Source: Dactylis glomerata (lineage: Eukaryota > Streptophyta > Magnoliopsida > Poales > Poaceae). Taken from it: DNA of 64,000 nucleotides. The position numbers were made by a program, and so were the translations under genes. The notes below the pieces were generated by a model. The model saw nothing but the letters and a program-made list of their open reading frames with translations, did not search any database and was not told the origin of the DNA. This document shows positions 1 to 13,300 of the stretch, piece by piece (the stretch's first letter is position 1; each line of letters starts with the position of its first letter). Location of the stretch: contig QXEO01000170.1 of assembly GCA_007115705.1 (NCBI GenBank), forward strand, positions 2,331,570 through 2,395,569, in the 5' to 3' direction.

Positions 1-1017
1 GCAGTAGCGTGTTACAAAGCTTTATAGCTTGACTTTTGACGCTGGACAACCATGCGTTCGAGTTCAAGTTGCACTAGAGCTCATGGAGTTTTTGCAGGTC
101 AGTTCGGAATGGTGGTCTCTGGTGATGTCGCATATTTTGTTTGAATGCTCACCCATATTTGCAATGGTCTCCGGTGATGTCTCTAGAATTAAGTCCATGC
201 TCAACAGCACTGATTAGTTGAAATAATGCATGTAGCCTGCCCATTTCAGCTGGCAACATGAGTGGTTTGGATATTAGCAAGTAGTTGGTTGCAGCTGATA
301 CATTAAGTTCAGATCTGCAGTTTCGTTAATTTGACTGGTAAATATAGTAGTAGTACAGATCTCCACCGTGAATTATACTTTGTGACGACTTGACTTGCCA
401 TTTAAAAACTTTTCCAGGCTGGCTCACCAGAGGAATCTTGTCAGAACTCGATTTTCCTTTTGGAAGGCCTCACAACTTAGAGTTGACCCAGGAAGCTGCA
501 AAGAAAAGAGAGTGACAAGTCACAACCTAATCAGGCACGCAGCACTACAGCATTGTGCTTCAAGATCTCCCCAGCTCCTTGCGATCTGATACACCTCACA
601 GACCCACAGTCTTGATCCAAGCCAGGTAAGCTATGCTATGTTTGACCCAATCTACACTGATCATCCCCGGTTAATAATCCAGATCAAGGCTCCGATTAAT
701 CCCACCTCCTTGAACACCATTGCTGATCCACAGGTGCTAGGCGAGTAGGCGACATCGCCGGTAGACTCGTCGTTGTCGCTGTTGGTGTTGAAAAGGTACC
801 CACATTAGTCCGATCCGTTCCTTGCTTTCTACTATATGTATGTAAGTTGTGGTTTCCCCATAAAAGTCTAGACTAGAAGATTATCTTGCCGCTTTCCATA
901 GAGCTGGATCACACTCGCAGTGTGGTCTTAATTTTCCTACAAAACAGAAGGTCAAACTGACTACTGTTCATTTTTGTGAAAACGCAAAAACTGACTCCTG
1001 TTCATTGCAGACATACT
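1..1017 (+). promoter_or_regulatory. Upstream region and probable spliced 5' leader of NLR1
   Basis: No convincing protein is encoded here. The sequence has features of a spliced 5' UTR: a donor-like AG|GTAAG at 625/626, an acceptor-like CCACAG ending near 734 followed by a possible short exon ending at AAAAG|GTAC near 797, and a strong acceptor TTCATTGCAG ending at 1010, only 7 nt before the NLR1 start codon. I see no clear TATA box. The leader exon structure is inference; RNA reads across 625-1011 would settle it. Confidence 0.4.
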
Positions 1018-1305
1018 ATGGAAAGCACTGTAATCCTAAACGGGCTCATCGCCGGTGTTCTCAGGTCACTGACAGATAGAAGCTTCGATGTTGTTATTAG
1101 AGTAATGTGTGTCGAAAAGGATGTGGAGATTCTCACCAGACTGCTTGAAGCTATCATGGCTGTAATTAGAGAAGCAGACGGGCACCAGGTTCTGGCTCAG
1201 TCGGAAGCAGCCGACTACCGGCTCAAGAAGCTCAGAGAAATTGCTTATGAGGCAGAAAACATAATTGATCTCTTCAGGATTGAAGTGGGAAGTTCACGGA
1301 CACAG
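1018..1305 (+). CDS. NLR1 coding exon 1 (first 96 residues of the coiled coil)
   Basis: Encodes the start of the Rx-N coiled coil, ending GSSRTQ. It ends on a codon boundary at a GTTAG donor. Reading on past the donor gives hydrophobic non-NLR sequence and a stop at 1413, so the exon must splice. Joined to 13541, the coiled coil continues with a typical RYQIGNDIQELNKKL stretch, which supports the junction. Confidence 0.85.
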
Positions 1306-4300
1306 GTTAGATACAGTTTTTATTTTGTCGCTGGAATCATCATTTGTATTTTCTTCAGAGTGCGTGGCGGGATCATCTGTATGGAACTCATATGCAGAAT
1401 CCATGAATTTTGACTGCATTATTAGGCGCATATAGTTAAATTACGTTTCACAATAGTACAAGCATCTGCATTGACACTGGTGGACCATGGGGCCTCTTTG
1501 ATTAAAGGATAATATACACGGGTATCTTTGGTTTGCAAAGATTTTAAAAACCGCAGGAACAGAAAAGGCTAAAAAAGGGATGTTATGCTACTTAGGTTGG
1601 AAAACACAAAATGAATAAATAAATTGCTAAGCACCTCTTCGGATCGTAGGATGTGAAAATACCATAAGAAAAAAAGCAATAACTGGATGCCATTGTATTT
1701 GGAATTCCACATGGATAAAACACACATGAATCAGTAATAAGATTTTTTGGTTGAACCACCAGAAAAATACAGAATTTTTTATGGAGACAATAGTATGACC
1801 TAGTTGTGAAAGACACACATAATTTTTTTCCTGACAGTTATAGGCCTCTTTGATTGAGGGACCTTTATAGCAGTTTTTGAGGATTTGAAAAGCCACAAGA
1901 ATTCTCTGTAGAATTTGACTACATGTCGTAGTTGTATATACATAAAGAAAATTTCGAAGGGCCTCTTTGATTCAAGGGATTATTCTAGGAATTTTAGAGG
2001 ATATGGAAGCCTTAGGAATTTTTCATATGTGGTCTTTTTTATTTGCAGGACCGAATCATAAATGATATTTTTCTAAAGGGTTTATTTGCACTACATTTCA
2101 AAATGAAATTGCCTACCGGGTCAAACATCTTGGAAGCAATCCTTGTTTTTTCCTGTCATGCAAATTTTTGTTACGAACTCAGTCATGTATGATTTAATTG
2201 GGTAGGACATTGCAATCATGTGTTTTTCCTATTCCTACAAATTTAAAATGCTTCTAACCTATTGCTTGGAATCCTATGAAATTCTAGACTATGAAGCAAT
2301 CTTTGAAGGATTCATAGACTCTTCAGCACAAAATAATGGCATAGGAGCCTACAAAATTCCTTTCTGTCAAAGAGGCCCAAAAGCATTAGGTGCATGGTGT
2401 AGTTATACTAAATGCAAAGACTCAATGAATTTTTTTGCTTTGGAAAGAGTTTTTGTGTTTTTGGTGAAACAAATAGTGTGCACGACATTGCTATGATGTG
2501 TTTTTAGAATCCCGCAAAAGGGATATACAACATGTAGAATGAAGAGTTACTATTATCCCTCCTCTCGTTTCAAAAAAAATCTGAAGGAGTAATACAAAGC
2601 CAGTTTGTGCTTAGATTTTTTTTATATTGGGAATATGGGAATATATTAATATCAAGAAGATACCAAATAAACCCAGCTGCATCAACAAAATGTCCAGAGC
2701 AAATCTAAACATTAAGGATGTACATAGCCAAAAAGAAAATAAGAAAAGAAAAAGAAAAACAAAGGCTCCATCGAAGCATCAGAGGTTCGCAGCAGCAAGC
2801 GCACCACCAGTGGTGACAACACCTAGAATCCTAAACATTCTCCAAAAACAATGCCTCCAGGAATGTAATAGTGCATAAACACCATCGTCATCTGGTCCAA
2901 CCACGAAAGTCAGATCCTGGATTTTCACCATGAAGGTCCAATCTCCAAACAATGCCTTCAACAAGAAAATGATTGGGAAGCCTCTATTTCCATGTACAAC
3001 CACCGAATGTTTTCAGACCTAAGGTTTTCACCACGGAAAGCTGAGACCGCCAAGAACAAAGTCCGCCAGTGTCGCCGCCCCCACTCGCCGAGATCACTGC
3101 TACAACACACCAATACTCCGACCGTGTGCAGCGCTGAAGCTTGGTCAGGGGCGTCACGATCCGACAAGGTACATCTTCGGACGGGCTTTCCAAGAATCAT
3201 GCCCCTCGCCTCTGCTACTAAGGATGGCAATGGCCGGAGGGACGCGCACCTCACCTGACACGGGAAATGGAATTGATTCATAGTTTCATATCATACGTAC
3301 ATTAGTCACACCAATAAAAGTACAGCGACAAAATATACTACTAGTAGACTCCTTGTGAGAAGTTAAGACAGTAAACACAATTACTTAAAGCTCTTACTTC
3401 AACTTATTCTTCTCTTATCTCTTGGTTTTCTTCTCCAATGGAGTCTACCTAGATTTTCGTCACTCCATCTAGTGGTTGTTGGATGGAGGCTCAACATCCC
3501 CTTCCTACATGTGCAATGTCCAAAATGACCCTTGGTTATAACCCTAATGGGTAATGGGATCTTGCACCAGTTTGAGCCACGTAAAAGGCTTCATAAGGGC
3601 ATCTTCTCACATCCCACATAAGGATACACAACAGACTGGCTGGCAATCGAGTCCTTTGTATTGTACTGATAACACATAGTATGTCATTGTGAAGGCAATG
3701 GTTATTTTGTGAATATTATCACTTTCCAAGGATGTGTGAATTAAAGTTTCCTAATTATAACTGTATTAGCTCGAAATGAGTGCGTACCTAGTGTCGAAAG
3801 CTCCCACGCACTTTGGGGTTTGGGGAAGGCTTTTCTTGGAGGCCTTTTCCTTGATTTTATCCAAAGAGGATGATTTGAAACCAAGACCTAAGGGCACCTC
3901 CAGGCCCAATGTATATTGGACCCAAATCGTGTTCGATTTGGTCCGTTTGTGTCGTGCCGCGGACACGAAAGGGACATTGTCCTCCCCCTTGACCGTTTGG
4001 GTTGGGAGCAGGCCCGATGCATTTGGGTAGCTGGCCGCATTCTTATTCAATTTGAATAGTTTTTTTGTGAGATGATCTAAAACCATATGATAAAATCAAA
4101 CAAAAAAATTTACCAAATTATATCAATGTTTACCACAATTGTAGATCTAGAAAATAATACAAAAAAGTTCAAATTAACAACATAGTTCGAAAGGAAACAT
4201 ATGAAAGCAAGATGAGATAAAACTATCTGTGTCTTCTTCCATTCCTGCCAATGCCCACTAATGTTCAATCAAATCCTTCTGCAGCTGATCATGAGTAGTG

Positions 4301-7300
4301 CGATCACGAATCTCTTGGTGCACATGGAGGAACTCCTTAAATATAGCTGATCCTAGATGCGGGCAACCAACTCACCTTGAAGTTCCCACCCTTGGTCATG
4401 TATGCTTTCATTGCGCTCATCCTCGACGATCATGATGTGCATGATCACACAAGCAATCATCACCTCCCACATCACCTCTGTGCTCCATGTCTGTGCTCCA
4501 TGTCCTAGCAGGGTGTCGAAAAATAGCCCACCTAGACTGGAGCACACCAGGTGCATGCTCCACATCCTTCCTGCATGCCTCCTGTTGTTTCGTAAACCTT
4601 CTATTTTTCTCCTCCGTTGGTTCACAAATTGTCTTCACAAAAGTAGACCACTTGGGATAGATGCCATCGACAAGATAATAGCACTTGTTGTATGGATGGC
4701 CATTGATCTCATAGTGAACCAATGGAGCATTGCCCTCCGTAAGCCTAGCAAAGACAAGAGATAAAGCACGTTGATGTCATTGTGGGAGCCGGTCATGCCA
4801 AAAAAAAACAGTGTCAAATCCATAGATCTTGTGATGCCACGGCCTCAAGAATGACAGTGCACCCGTCGACATGCCTGCTATACCGCCCTTGCCTCTCTAA
4901 GATAGACGGTGCCAAACACCGCAATCACCGCTTTGCAGAATTTGTACATTGACTCAAGGCAGGTGGTCTTGCTTATTCGCAAGTACTCATCAATAAGATC
5001 ACCGGCAACTTCATATGCAAGCATGCGAATAGCTGCACAACATTTTTGGTAGGAAGTGAACCCAAGTTTTTTTTGCGAATAGGACAAAAACAAAAATTAC
5101 AACGAGATCCTTGAGAAGCCCTTCATCTTCAACCTCCAAACCGTGTCGATGGCGCGCTGCCGCTCCTTCCTGAGTCGGCCTGGTTGCGCGGATGGAAAGT
5201 CACAGAACGGGTCAAGAAGATTACATCCCTCCCAGAGACAAAGAAGAAGGAAGAACTGCTGATGAAGCTCCTTGACGATCCGAAGATCCCCATAGCCAGA
5301 CGAAATCCTCGAAGACCACACCACTCTCATAAGCCTCTCGACGTTGCCACCGAAATGGGGTTGAAGCTGGGGAGACCTTATTGCACGAGCCGCCGCCACC
5401 ACCACCTGAACGCCGCCCTTACAAACCTTGACCCTAAGAACGGAGAACGAAGCCCTGAAAACAGGGGCGGAGCCCTCCCACCGACGAAGGCCGAGATCCA
5501 CCACGCCTCAATGGCCCAAAGGCCACAGAGACGGGGCGATCTGCGGTGGCGCCGGCGGGAGGCAGGATGAGATCCGATCGCCTGGTGTTGCCTGGTCCCG
5601 AGCGAAGCGAAACGTTACGGAAGTGAAGCCAAGCTTACCGGTGGCATCGGGCTAGGCGGTGAAGAAATCATCGTATGCCCTCACTCCGTTCAAAATTGTC
5701 ATGAACAACTTCCTTGACATCCGGTAGCGGCGCCGAATGTTTGCGCGTCAAACATAGGCTTGGTAGGATGGAAGTAGTCCCTATAGAGTTGGCAGTGGCC
5801 CTTCTCACAGTTGCGCTTGACATTGGCCTTGCGGCCCTTGACCGAGCCCCTGTGCGCCTCGAGCTATGTTCATGGAGGAGCATTGTCGCGGTCGTCATCA
5901 GCTCGGAATCATCACCGGACTCCTCGTCCGACGAGGACTTGATAACGTTCTTGTAAAATATTTGGATCGACTAGCTTAGTTCCATCTATGGAAACCATAG
6001 GCATACGGTCATATATACGTTCCTAGGTACTACATATGATGTCTCAAATGGCCGGAGAGGGCCAGGACCTCACTTGAAAGCCGGCCGCGCAATGGTCGAA
6101 CAGGTCGTGGGCGGCGCAGCAGGTGGCCTGGAACGAGGCCTCTGCCGGTGAGCTACGGTTGCCTAGCTGCCAGGAAGACCGTGCAAGGCAGCCGGCGTCA
6201 GGCCAGAACAATTGGTGCATCGAGGGGCAATCAACCGACAGCAGAATTGGCAGCGGCTAGGGTAGGCGGCGGCCTGGCGATAGGGCTGCGGTCAGGAGGG
6301 GGGAAGCGATTTGTGGGTGTTTTGGCCTATGTCCCACTGGTACGTAGGCCCAGGTGGGGAAAGAGGAGGACACGCGTGGATGCCGCATGCTATCCGGGCC
6401 GACGCATCCCACGCCCAAACTTGGGTCGCGTTTGCATTGCTGCGGGATGCCTTGATCATTATGCGTCGAGCCGCTGGGCTCAGTTTCAGACCGAAACGGA
6501 GGTGGTCCGAGTGCGTTGGGCCGCTGGAGATGCCCTGAGGACAGAAGTGGAGATACTCTACTACTGTGGCAGGCCCAAAATGAGTGAAAACTGTCAAATT
6601 CAAAAAATTCTAAAATTATGCAAAATTTACGTAACGTAGACTACCTTTTTCTATGAAGTTCTTACCGAGTACTACTTCCGAGTCACAACGCAGGTTATTT
6701 TTGACAGTGAAGTGGTCGAAGATATGGTGCTTCAAAGAAAAATAATGATACATTATTGAAGTATAATTTCCAATAGATCCAGTATCAAGTAGTTCTTTCA
6801 GATACTACTCCAATTCGATCAGTTCTTATGTGGGCCAGGCCTAACTAAAGAAGAAGAGCTCTGTTTGATAAGACAAAGCAACCTAAACTAGCATTGATGG
6901 CAAACCTGGAACCCTTTATTTGTAGCGGGGACAATTCCAGAAACAAGTTGTCCTATCTTAAAATAATTACCCCAAAAGAGCCGATTGCCATCGTATTTCA
7001 AATAAATAGTGCCATGTTTTCATTCATTAGTTTCTGGTCCAGATGCGAGCTTATTAACTTGTTTGGCATTTTGATTTCTTTTAGCCCTTTCTTTAGTATT
7101 TATCTCTAGTGGTGGCCAAATGTAAGAATATCTTACTAGCACAGGTTCTAAAAATGGCCAAGATTATGACTTCTATTATTTCACTTGAACATGAACCTTT
7201 GGGTTCCAGGTTTTTGCTTATAGGCTTTGTTAGAGCTCATTTTCAAGTTTGTTCTATTGAGTTGATGCATATGTCTTACAGTTACACATATTAGATCCAT

Positions 7301-10300
7301 CACATAGGATAGACAATATATTAGATGGGTTGGCGGAAGATAGCAGAGGCGGCGACACCCGAAGCGAGTGCATTGGCGCCGTTTCGCGGATTTGCTGGGC
7401 GGATCTTGTCTCCTAGTCTCGTCGGTGAGCTGGCGATGGGTGGCTATCGTCAGGCTTTGTATGTGTTAGGAATAGACAAGTTGTATTCCCTGGGGGCCAA
7501 AGGCCACAACATATAGTTACATGTACAGGTGTGAATATGCAGGAAACCCCATAACAGGTGGGGAAAATACACATATACAAATATACATCTAACACCCCCC
7601 CTCAAACTCATGGTGGATCCACAACACTGAGTTTGGAGAGTAAGAAATCATGCTGCGCTCTAGTTTGTGCCGTTGTAAAGAAATCCGCCAACTGCAAATC
7701 TGAAGGCACATACTGAAGCGCAACAACCTGAGCCTGCACCTGAGCACGTGTATAAAAAGCATCAACACCAATATGCTTGGTAAGCTCATGCTTGACCGGA
7801 TCACGTGCAATACTGATAGCACCTGTACTGTCAGACAAAAGTGGAGTGGGTGTCGTAACAGAGACCCCAAAATCGGCAAGCAACCACCGTAACCATGTCA
7901 CCTCAGCAATCAACAAGGCCATAGCTCGCAACTCAGCCTCTACACTCGAACGGGAAACTGCAACCTGTTTCTTCGTCTTCCAAGCAACAAGCGAACCACC
8001 AAGAAACACACAGTAAGCAGAAAGTGAACGACGATCCGAAGGATCACTCGCCCAAGTAGCATCCGAGTAGCACTGGAGCTGGAGAGAGCTGGAACGAGGA
8101 AAGAAAAGGCGACGAGTAATCGTGCCACGAAGATAACGAAGAACACGGAGGAGATGACTATAGTGGACAGTGGTAGGAGCTGAGACAAACTGACTCAGAA
8201 TATGAACAGGATAAGATATATCAGGACGAGTGACAACAAGATAAACAAGACTCCCAACAAGATGGCGATAACGCGTCGGATCAGGAAGAGGATCACCATC
8301 AGTAGGACGAAGCTTAACATTAAGCTCCATAGGAGTCTCAACGGTGCGCTCATCCCCAAGAGCAGCACGAGCAAGAAGATCCTGAATATACTTCTCCTGA
8401 GAGATAGAAAAGCCATCAGAAGTGGAAGAGACCTCGATCCCAAGAAAATAGCGGAGAGGACCAAGATCGGTCATAAGAAACTGCTCACGAAGACGAGCCT
8501 TAACAAAGGCAATATACTCAGGATCATCACCAGTAATGATCATATCATCAACATAGAGAAGGAGAAGAGTGCGTCCACGAGAAGAAGTGTGGACGAACAG
8601 CGCTGGATCATGAGCGCTGGGAGAGAAACCAGCAGCAGTCACCACAGAGGCAAAACGCTCAAACCAAGCACGAGGGGCCTGTTTCAGGCCATAAAGAGAA
8701 CGCCGAAGGCGACAGACCATCCCATCAGGGACAGAATACCCGGGAGGAGGCTGCATGTAGACCTCCTCACTCAACTCGCCATTAAGAAAAGCGTTCTGAA
8801 CATCAAGCTGAGACACAGACCAGTGTCGAACAGAAGCGACAGCAAGAAGAGTACGCACAGTGGTCATATGAGCCACAGGGGCAAAAGTCTCATCATAGTC
8901 ACGGCCGTGCTCCTGCTGAAAGCCACGAGCCACAAGACGCGCTTTGTAGCGCTCAAGAGATCCATCAGAGCGGGTCTTAATTTTATAGACCCACTTACAC
9001 GTGATAGGACGAACACCGGGAGGGGAAGAGACAAGATCCCAGGTGCCAGTGCGCTCAAGCGCAGCAATCTCCTCAGCATAGCAAGCTGCCATTCAGGATG
9101 ACGCTCAGCATCCCGATAAGAAGTCGGCTCGGAGGCTACAGAAAGACCGTACTGACTAGGAGAGTAACGATCTGGAGCACGACATAGACGAGTCGTCGGA
9201 AGAGGAGAGGGAAGCTCGTCAGAAGAAGAAGAAGACATATCAGAAGAAGAAGAAGAAGAAGAAGAAGGGACATCAGGAGGAGGATCTGAAACATGAGTGC
9301 GACGAGAATAATGAAAGGGAAAAGGAGACAACGGTGAGGTGGGTGGAGGATCAGAAGAAGAAAGAGGAGAACTAGGTGGGGAGGAGGACAACGGAGTCGA
9401 AGAGGATGGCGCCGGGGACGAAGAGGGCGCATCAGAACGAGGTCCAGGAGAAGGGATAATAGGGACAGAAGGAGGTGCATCAGGAAACAGAAGAAAGGAG
9501 ATATCATCCACCGGGTAGGTACCAGAGGTGGGGCGAGGGTAGAAGGGACGCGTCTCATCAAACGTGACGTCACGAGAGATGCGCATCCGACGACCAACAG
9601 GGTCCCAACAGCGATAGCCCTTATGCTCATCACTGTAGCCGAGAAAAACACACTCAACAGACTGAGCGGTCAGTTTGGTGCGTTCACGAGGAGGGAGAAG
9701 AACATAGCAAACGCAACCAAATGAACGAAGAGTCGAGTAGTCTGGAGAACCACCAGAGAGACGCTCGAGAGGGATGCCACCCTGGAGGGCAGCAGAAGGC
9801 TGGATGTTAATGAGGTAAGTCGATGTAGCGACAGCCTCAACCCAGAAATGCGGCGGAAGAGAAGAAGCAATCATCATAGCACAGGTGGTCTCAAGAATAT
9901 GACGATGCTTACGCTCGGCGACACAATTTTGAGCATGCGCACCGGGACAAGAAAACTGAGCAAGAGTGCCCTGCTCAGCAAGAACACCACGCAGGTGCTG
10001 AGAGATATACTCACCAGCAGAATCAGCACGGAACACACGAATGGGCGAGGAATACTGAGTGCGGACCATGGCCGCAAAGCGCTGATAAATAGAGAGCACC
10101 TCACTGCGAGAGCGCATAAAAAACAACCAGGTGTACCGTGAAAAATCATCAATGAATAAAATATAGTAGCGATGGCCCCCTTTTGAACCAAAGGGAGCCG
10201 GACCCCAAACATCTGAATGAACTAAATCAAAAGGTCGCTGAGATACAGACACACTGGTAGGATAGGGAAGCTGAATCTGTTTGCCTAACCTACAACCCTG

Positions 10301-13300
10301 ACAGTTCAAAGACACATCTCCTGAGACAGACCCCAGAAGACCACGACGGACTAAAGACGATAAACGGGAGCCACAAAGGTGACCCAGCCGATGATGCCAC
10401 TGCTGAAAAGAGCCAGTGACTGAAGCAGCAACTGCAGGAGAACTGGCCGATGAAGAGGCAGCGGAAGGAACACGAAGCCAGTCTAACTCCCAGAGCCCTG
10501 GAGACTCACGGCTGCGAGGGCCAGCTCCAACCAGGGCCTGTGTGCGGCAGTCCTGAACAGCACAAGAATCAGCGTCAAGAATGACGCGACAACCAGAATC
10601 AGTAAGCTGACTAGCAGAAAAAAGATTCATCTTAAGGCTAGGAACATGAGAAACATCAGGAACAGAGAAAGAGGAAGTAGAGAGGGTGCCTCGACTGGAA
10701 ACATGAAGAGAGGTACCATCAGCCGTGATAACACGGACAGGAGAAACAAGAAAACATGAAGAGAGGTACCATCAGCCGTGATAACACGGACAGGAGAAAC
10801 AAGAGAACGAAGAGCAGAAAGAATAGAAGACGCAGAGGTCATATGAAAGGAAGCTCCAGAATCCAGATACCACGGGGACATACCTGACTGTGCAGAAGGT
10901 GGTGGTCGCGCGGTGCCAGAAGAAGTAGACACAGGACCAGCAGTGCCTGACGAGGAAGAGCCTGTAGTAGCGAGCAGACTGCGAATACCCCGAAGAATGT
11001 CCTGCTCCGAGAGTGCAACAGCAGAAGATCCTGAAGAACCAGCCTGCTGACGAGCGTGGGACTGCGGACGTAAACTGGGATCCCTCCTCCAGCAGCTAGA
11101 GAAATCGTGGCCAGTCCTGCCACAGTAGGAGCAGGGAGGACGAGGATTGCGGTTCTGACCGCGAGGCTGCTGAGACTGACTCTGGCCCTGGACCGGAGGA
11201 GTAGAGAGTATCGGCGGCACTGGAGACCGCAACGGAGCCGACAACACAGGAGGACCACGAGCAGCAAGTACAGAGGCAACCTCAAGAAGACCAGCACCAC
11301 GAAGACGAGTCTCCTCAGCACGAAGCTCAAACAGCACCTCAGAGAGCGGGACACGACCACGAGCAAGTAGCTGGGCGCGACGAGGCTCGAACTCCTTGCG
11401 GAGCCGAGACAAGAACTCATAGACACGCTGAAACTCCAGATCAGCGCGCACAGTCAGACAGCAGGCACAAGTGGCACATACAGCTGTACGAAGAGAATCG
11501 AGCTGGCGCCAGATAGCAGCACTCTGAGTATAGAACTCATCAATAGTAGAATCACCCTGCTGAAGAGCATGCTCCTGACGAACCACTGACAGGTAAAGAG
11601 CATCCCCAGACGGCTGATAGCGCTGGCGAAGAAAGGCCCACTGAGCAGCAACAGTAGGAAGACCCATGAACTCAGCAGCATACTGAGGTAGAACACTGGA
11701 AGTAAGAACAGCAGTAGCATGAGCATCCTCATCTATCCACTGAGTGTAGTCAGTCAGATCCAGCCGGTAGGCCGCAAGAGCGTCAGAATACTCCTGGACC
11801 TGCCGGTCATACGCAGCCAGAGCAGTAGCATCAGTACTCTTGGCTGCATCCTTGGCGTCCTGAGTAGCATCGGGGGCAAGGGCAACGGGCGTCGGTGGAA
11901 TAGGCGACGTAGGAGCAGTGGGGCGCGGCGGACAGGGGACCTCGCCGGAAAGCACACCCCAAAGACGAAGACTGCGCATGTGGACGCGCATAAAGGCAGC
12001 GAAATCAGCGTAATTCGCGCCATCAAAGATCACCGGGCAGCGAGGAATCACAACATAGCCCGATGAGGTAGACATATCTCTCTTTCTCTTTTCTCTCTCA
12101 CTTTTTTTTTCTTTTTCTTTTTTTTGGTCACGAAACATATCTCAGCGAATCAATCGATCCGGGCGGCGGCTGGCGGCTGGAGATCCGGGCCAGCAGGGAA
12201 TCGGGCCAGCAGCGGCCAACGACGACGAGCAGCAGCCTCGATCGGCGGATCGAGACCTGGGTCGGGGACAGACGGCGGCCGACGATAGACTCCCAGACAC
12301 GCAGGGGCGAGAGCCGGCCGGACGAAGACGACGGGCAGGAGCGGTACCGAGGCCGGACTGGACCGGGGAGACGTTACCGAGGCCGGGCAGGACACGCAGG
12401 AGTGGGGCGGCGATGTTACCGAGGCCAGTTAGCGGAGCGATACCAAGACCCGGCAGGAGCGGTACCGAAGCAGAGAAGTCTCGATCCGAGGACGGGCAGG
12501 CGACGAGCTGGTCCACGGGGGCAGCGATCGGGGCTCGGGCGAGACGAGCAGATCGATCGCGGAAGGATGCGGGCGGACGGGGGCAGACGACCAGGAACGG
12601 CCACGAGGACCCAGGGAGAGAGGCAGCGACGGCGGTCGAACGCGGCGGCAGAAGGCCAGGGCGAGCGGCGGCGGCGGCTGCGAGGAGAGGAGCCTATGGC
12701 TCTGATACCATGTTAGGAATAGACAAGTTGTATTCCCTGGGGGCCAAAGGCCACAACATATAGTTACATGTACAGGTGTGAATATGCAGGAAACCCCCTA
12801 ACAGGTGGGGAAAATACACATATACAAATATACATCTAACAGTATGATCCTTGTAATGGCTTTTGCCAGACTTCTGTTGTTTAATAATGAATAAAGGCTG
12901 TGTGCATTGCTCGATGCAGAGGTTGGGGCTCCGCTCCCATTAAAAAAAATGTATCATGGCCCTTGGCTTATAATAGAGATTACATAGAAAAATATCCCCA
13001 TAACACTTTGTATTCATAAGTGGATATTAGCTGGTGTTTGTTCATGTAAGTGTCCACGTAATGAAGCAATTACTGCATAGAAAGCATTAACAACACAGAT
13101 TTTAGTTCCTTTTTTTGTAAGATATGCTAGACTGGTTTTTGGTTCTTTTGTGGCTTTTTTCATTTTGCTGGTTGCATTATGCGTCAATTCTTCTTCTATT
13201 ACTAAAGACACGTTATGGTGCATGCTCGAGAAAAGAGGCAATGCGGATTTTAGGTTTTTATTCAGACAATAGCATTTAACAAAGTAAATTTTTTTGGAGC

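Larger units (their letters stand above)
3892..6535 (-). mobile_element. Degenerate PIF/Harbinger DNA transposon
   Basis: The left end begins GGGCACCTCCAGGCCCAA. The right end, read in reverse complement, begins GGGCATCTCCAGCGGCCCAA, giving imperfect terminal inverted repeats. The flanking triplets are TAA (3889-3891) and TGA (6536-6538), compatible with a mutated TWA target duplication. Inside, on the minus strand, lies a broken Harbinger-type transposase. A retroposon has inserted within it (5067-5618). The whole element lies antisense in the NLR1 intron. Confidence 0.7.
7464..12841 (-). mobile_element. Complete Ty1/Copia LTR retrotransposon (5378 bp)
   Basis: Bounded by the 5-bp target duplication GTATG (7459-7463 and 12842-12846) and 131-bp LTRs starting TGTTAGG and ending TAACA. 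The primer site for initiator tRNA-Met (TGGTATCAGAGCCA on the minus strand) touches the right LTR, and a G-rich polypurine tract touches the left one, so it reads right to left, antisense to NLR1. The LTRs differ at one base (A at 7551, C at 12798), indicating a recent insertion. The polyprotein frame is broken twice, so this copy cannot act alone. Confidence 0.96.
7325..12955 (+). repeat. LINE 3' fragment, split by the Copia insertion (7325-7463 and 12847-12955)
   Basis: Removing the Copia element joins a GC-rich left part to a right part with typical LINE 3'-end text (GATGCAGAGGTTGGGGCTCC) ending in A8 at about 12947. This looks like the 3' tail of a 5'-truncated sense-strand LINE. The left boundary is approximate and I found no target duplication. 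Confidence 0.5.

Noticed and set aside
8202..9101. 299-codon open frame on the + strand
   Set aside because: Antisense to the Copia reverse transcriptase, which has all its catalytic motifs on the minus strand.
9230..9400. GAA-rich repeat block resembling a microsatellite or array
   Set aside because: Encodes the Ser/Pro-rich integrase-RT linker of the Copia polyprotein on the other strand.
12142..12710. GC-rich frames between Copia gag and its 5' LTR
   Set aside because: This is the untranslated leader between primer site and gag; frames on both strands are low-complexity Arg/Gly/Pro text.
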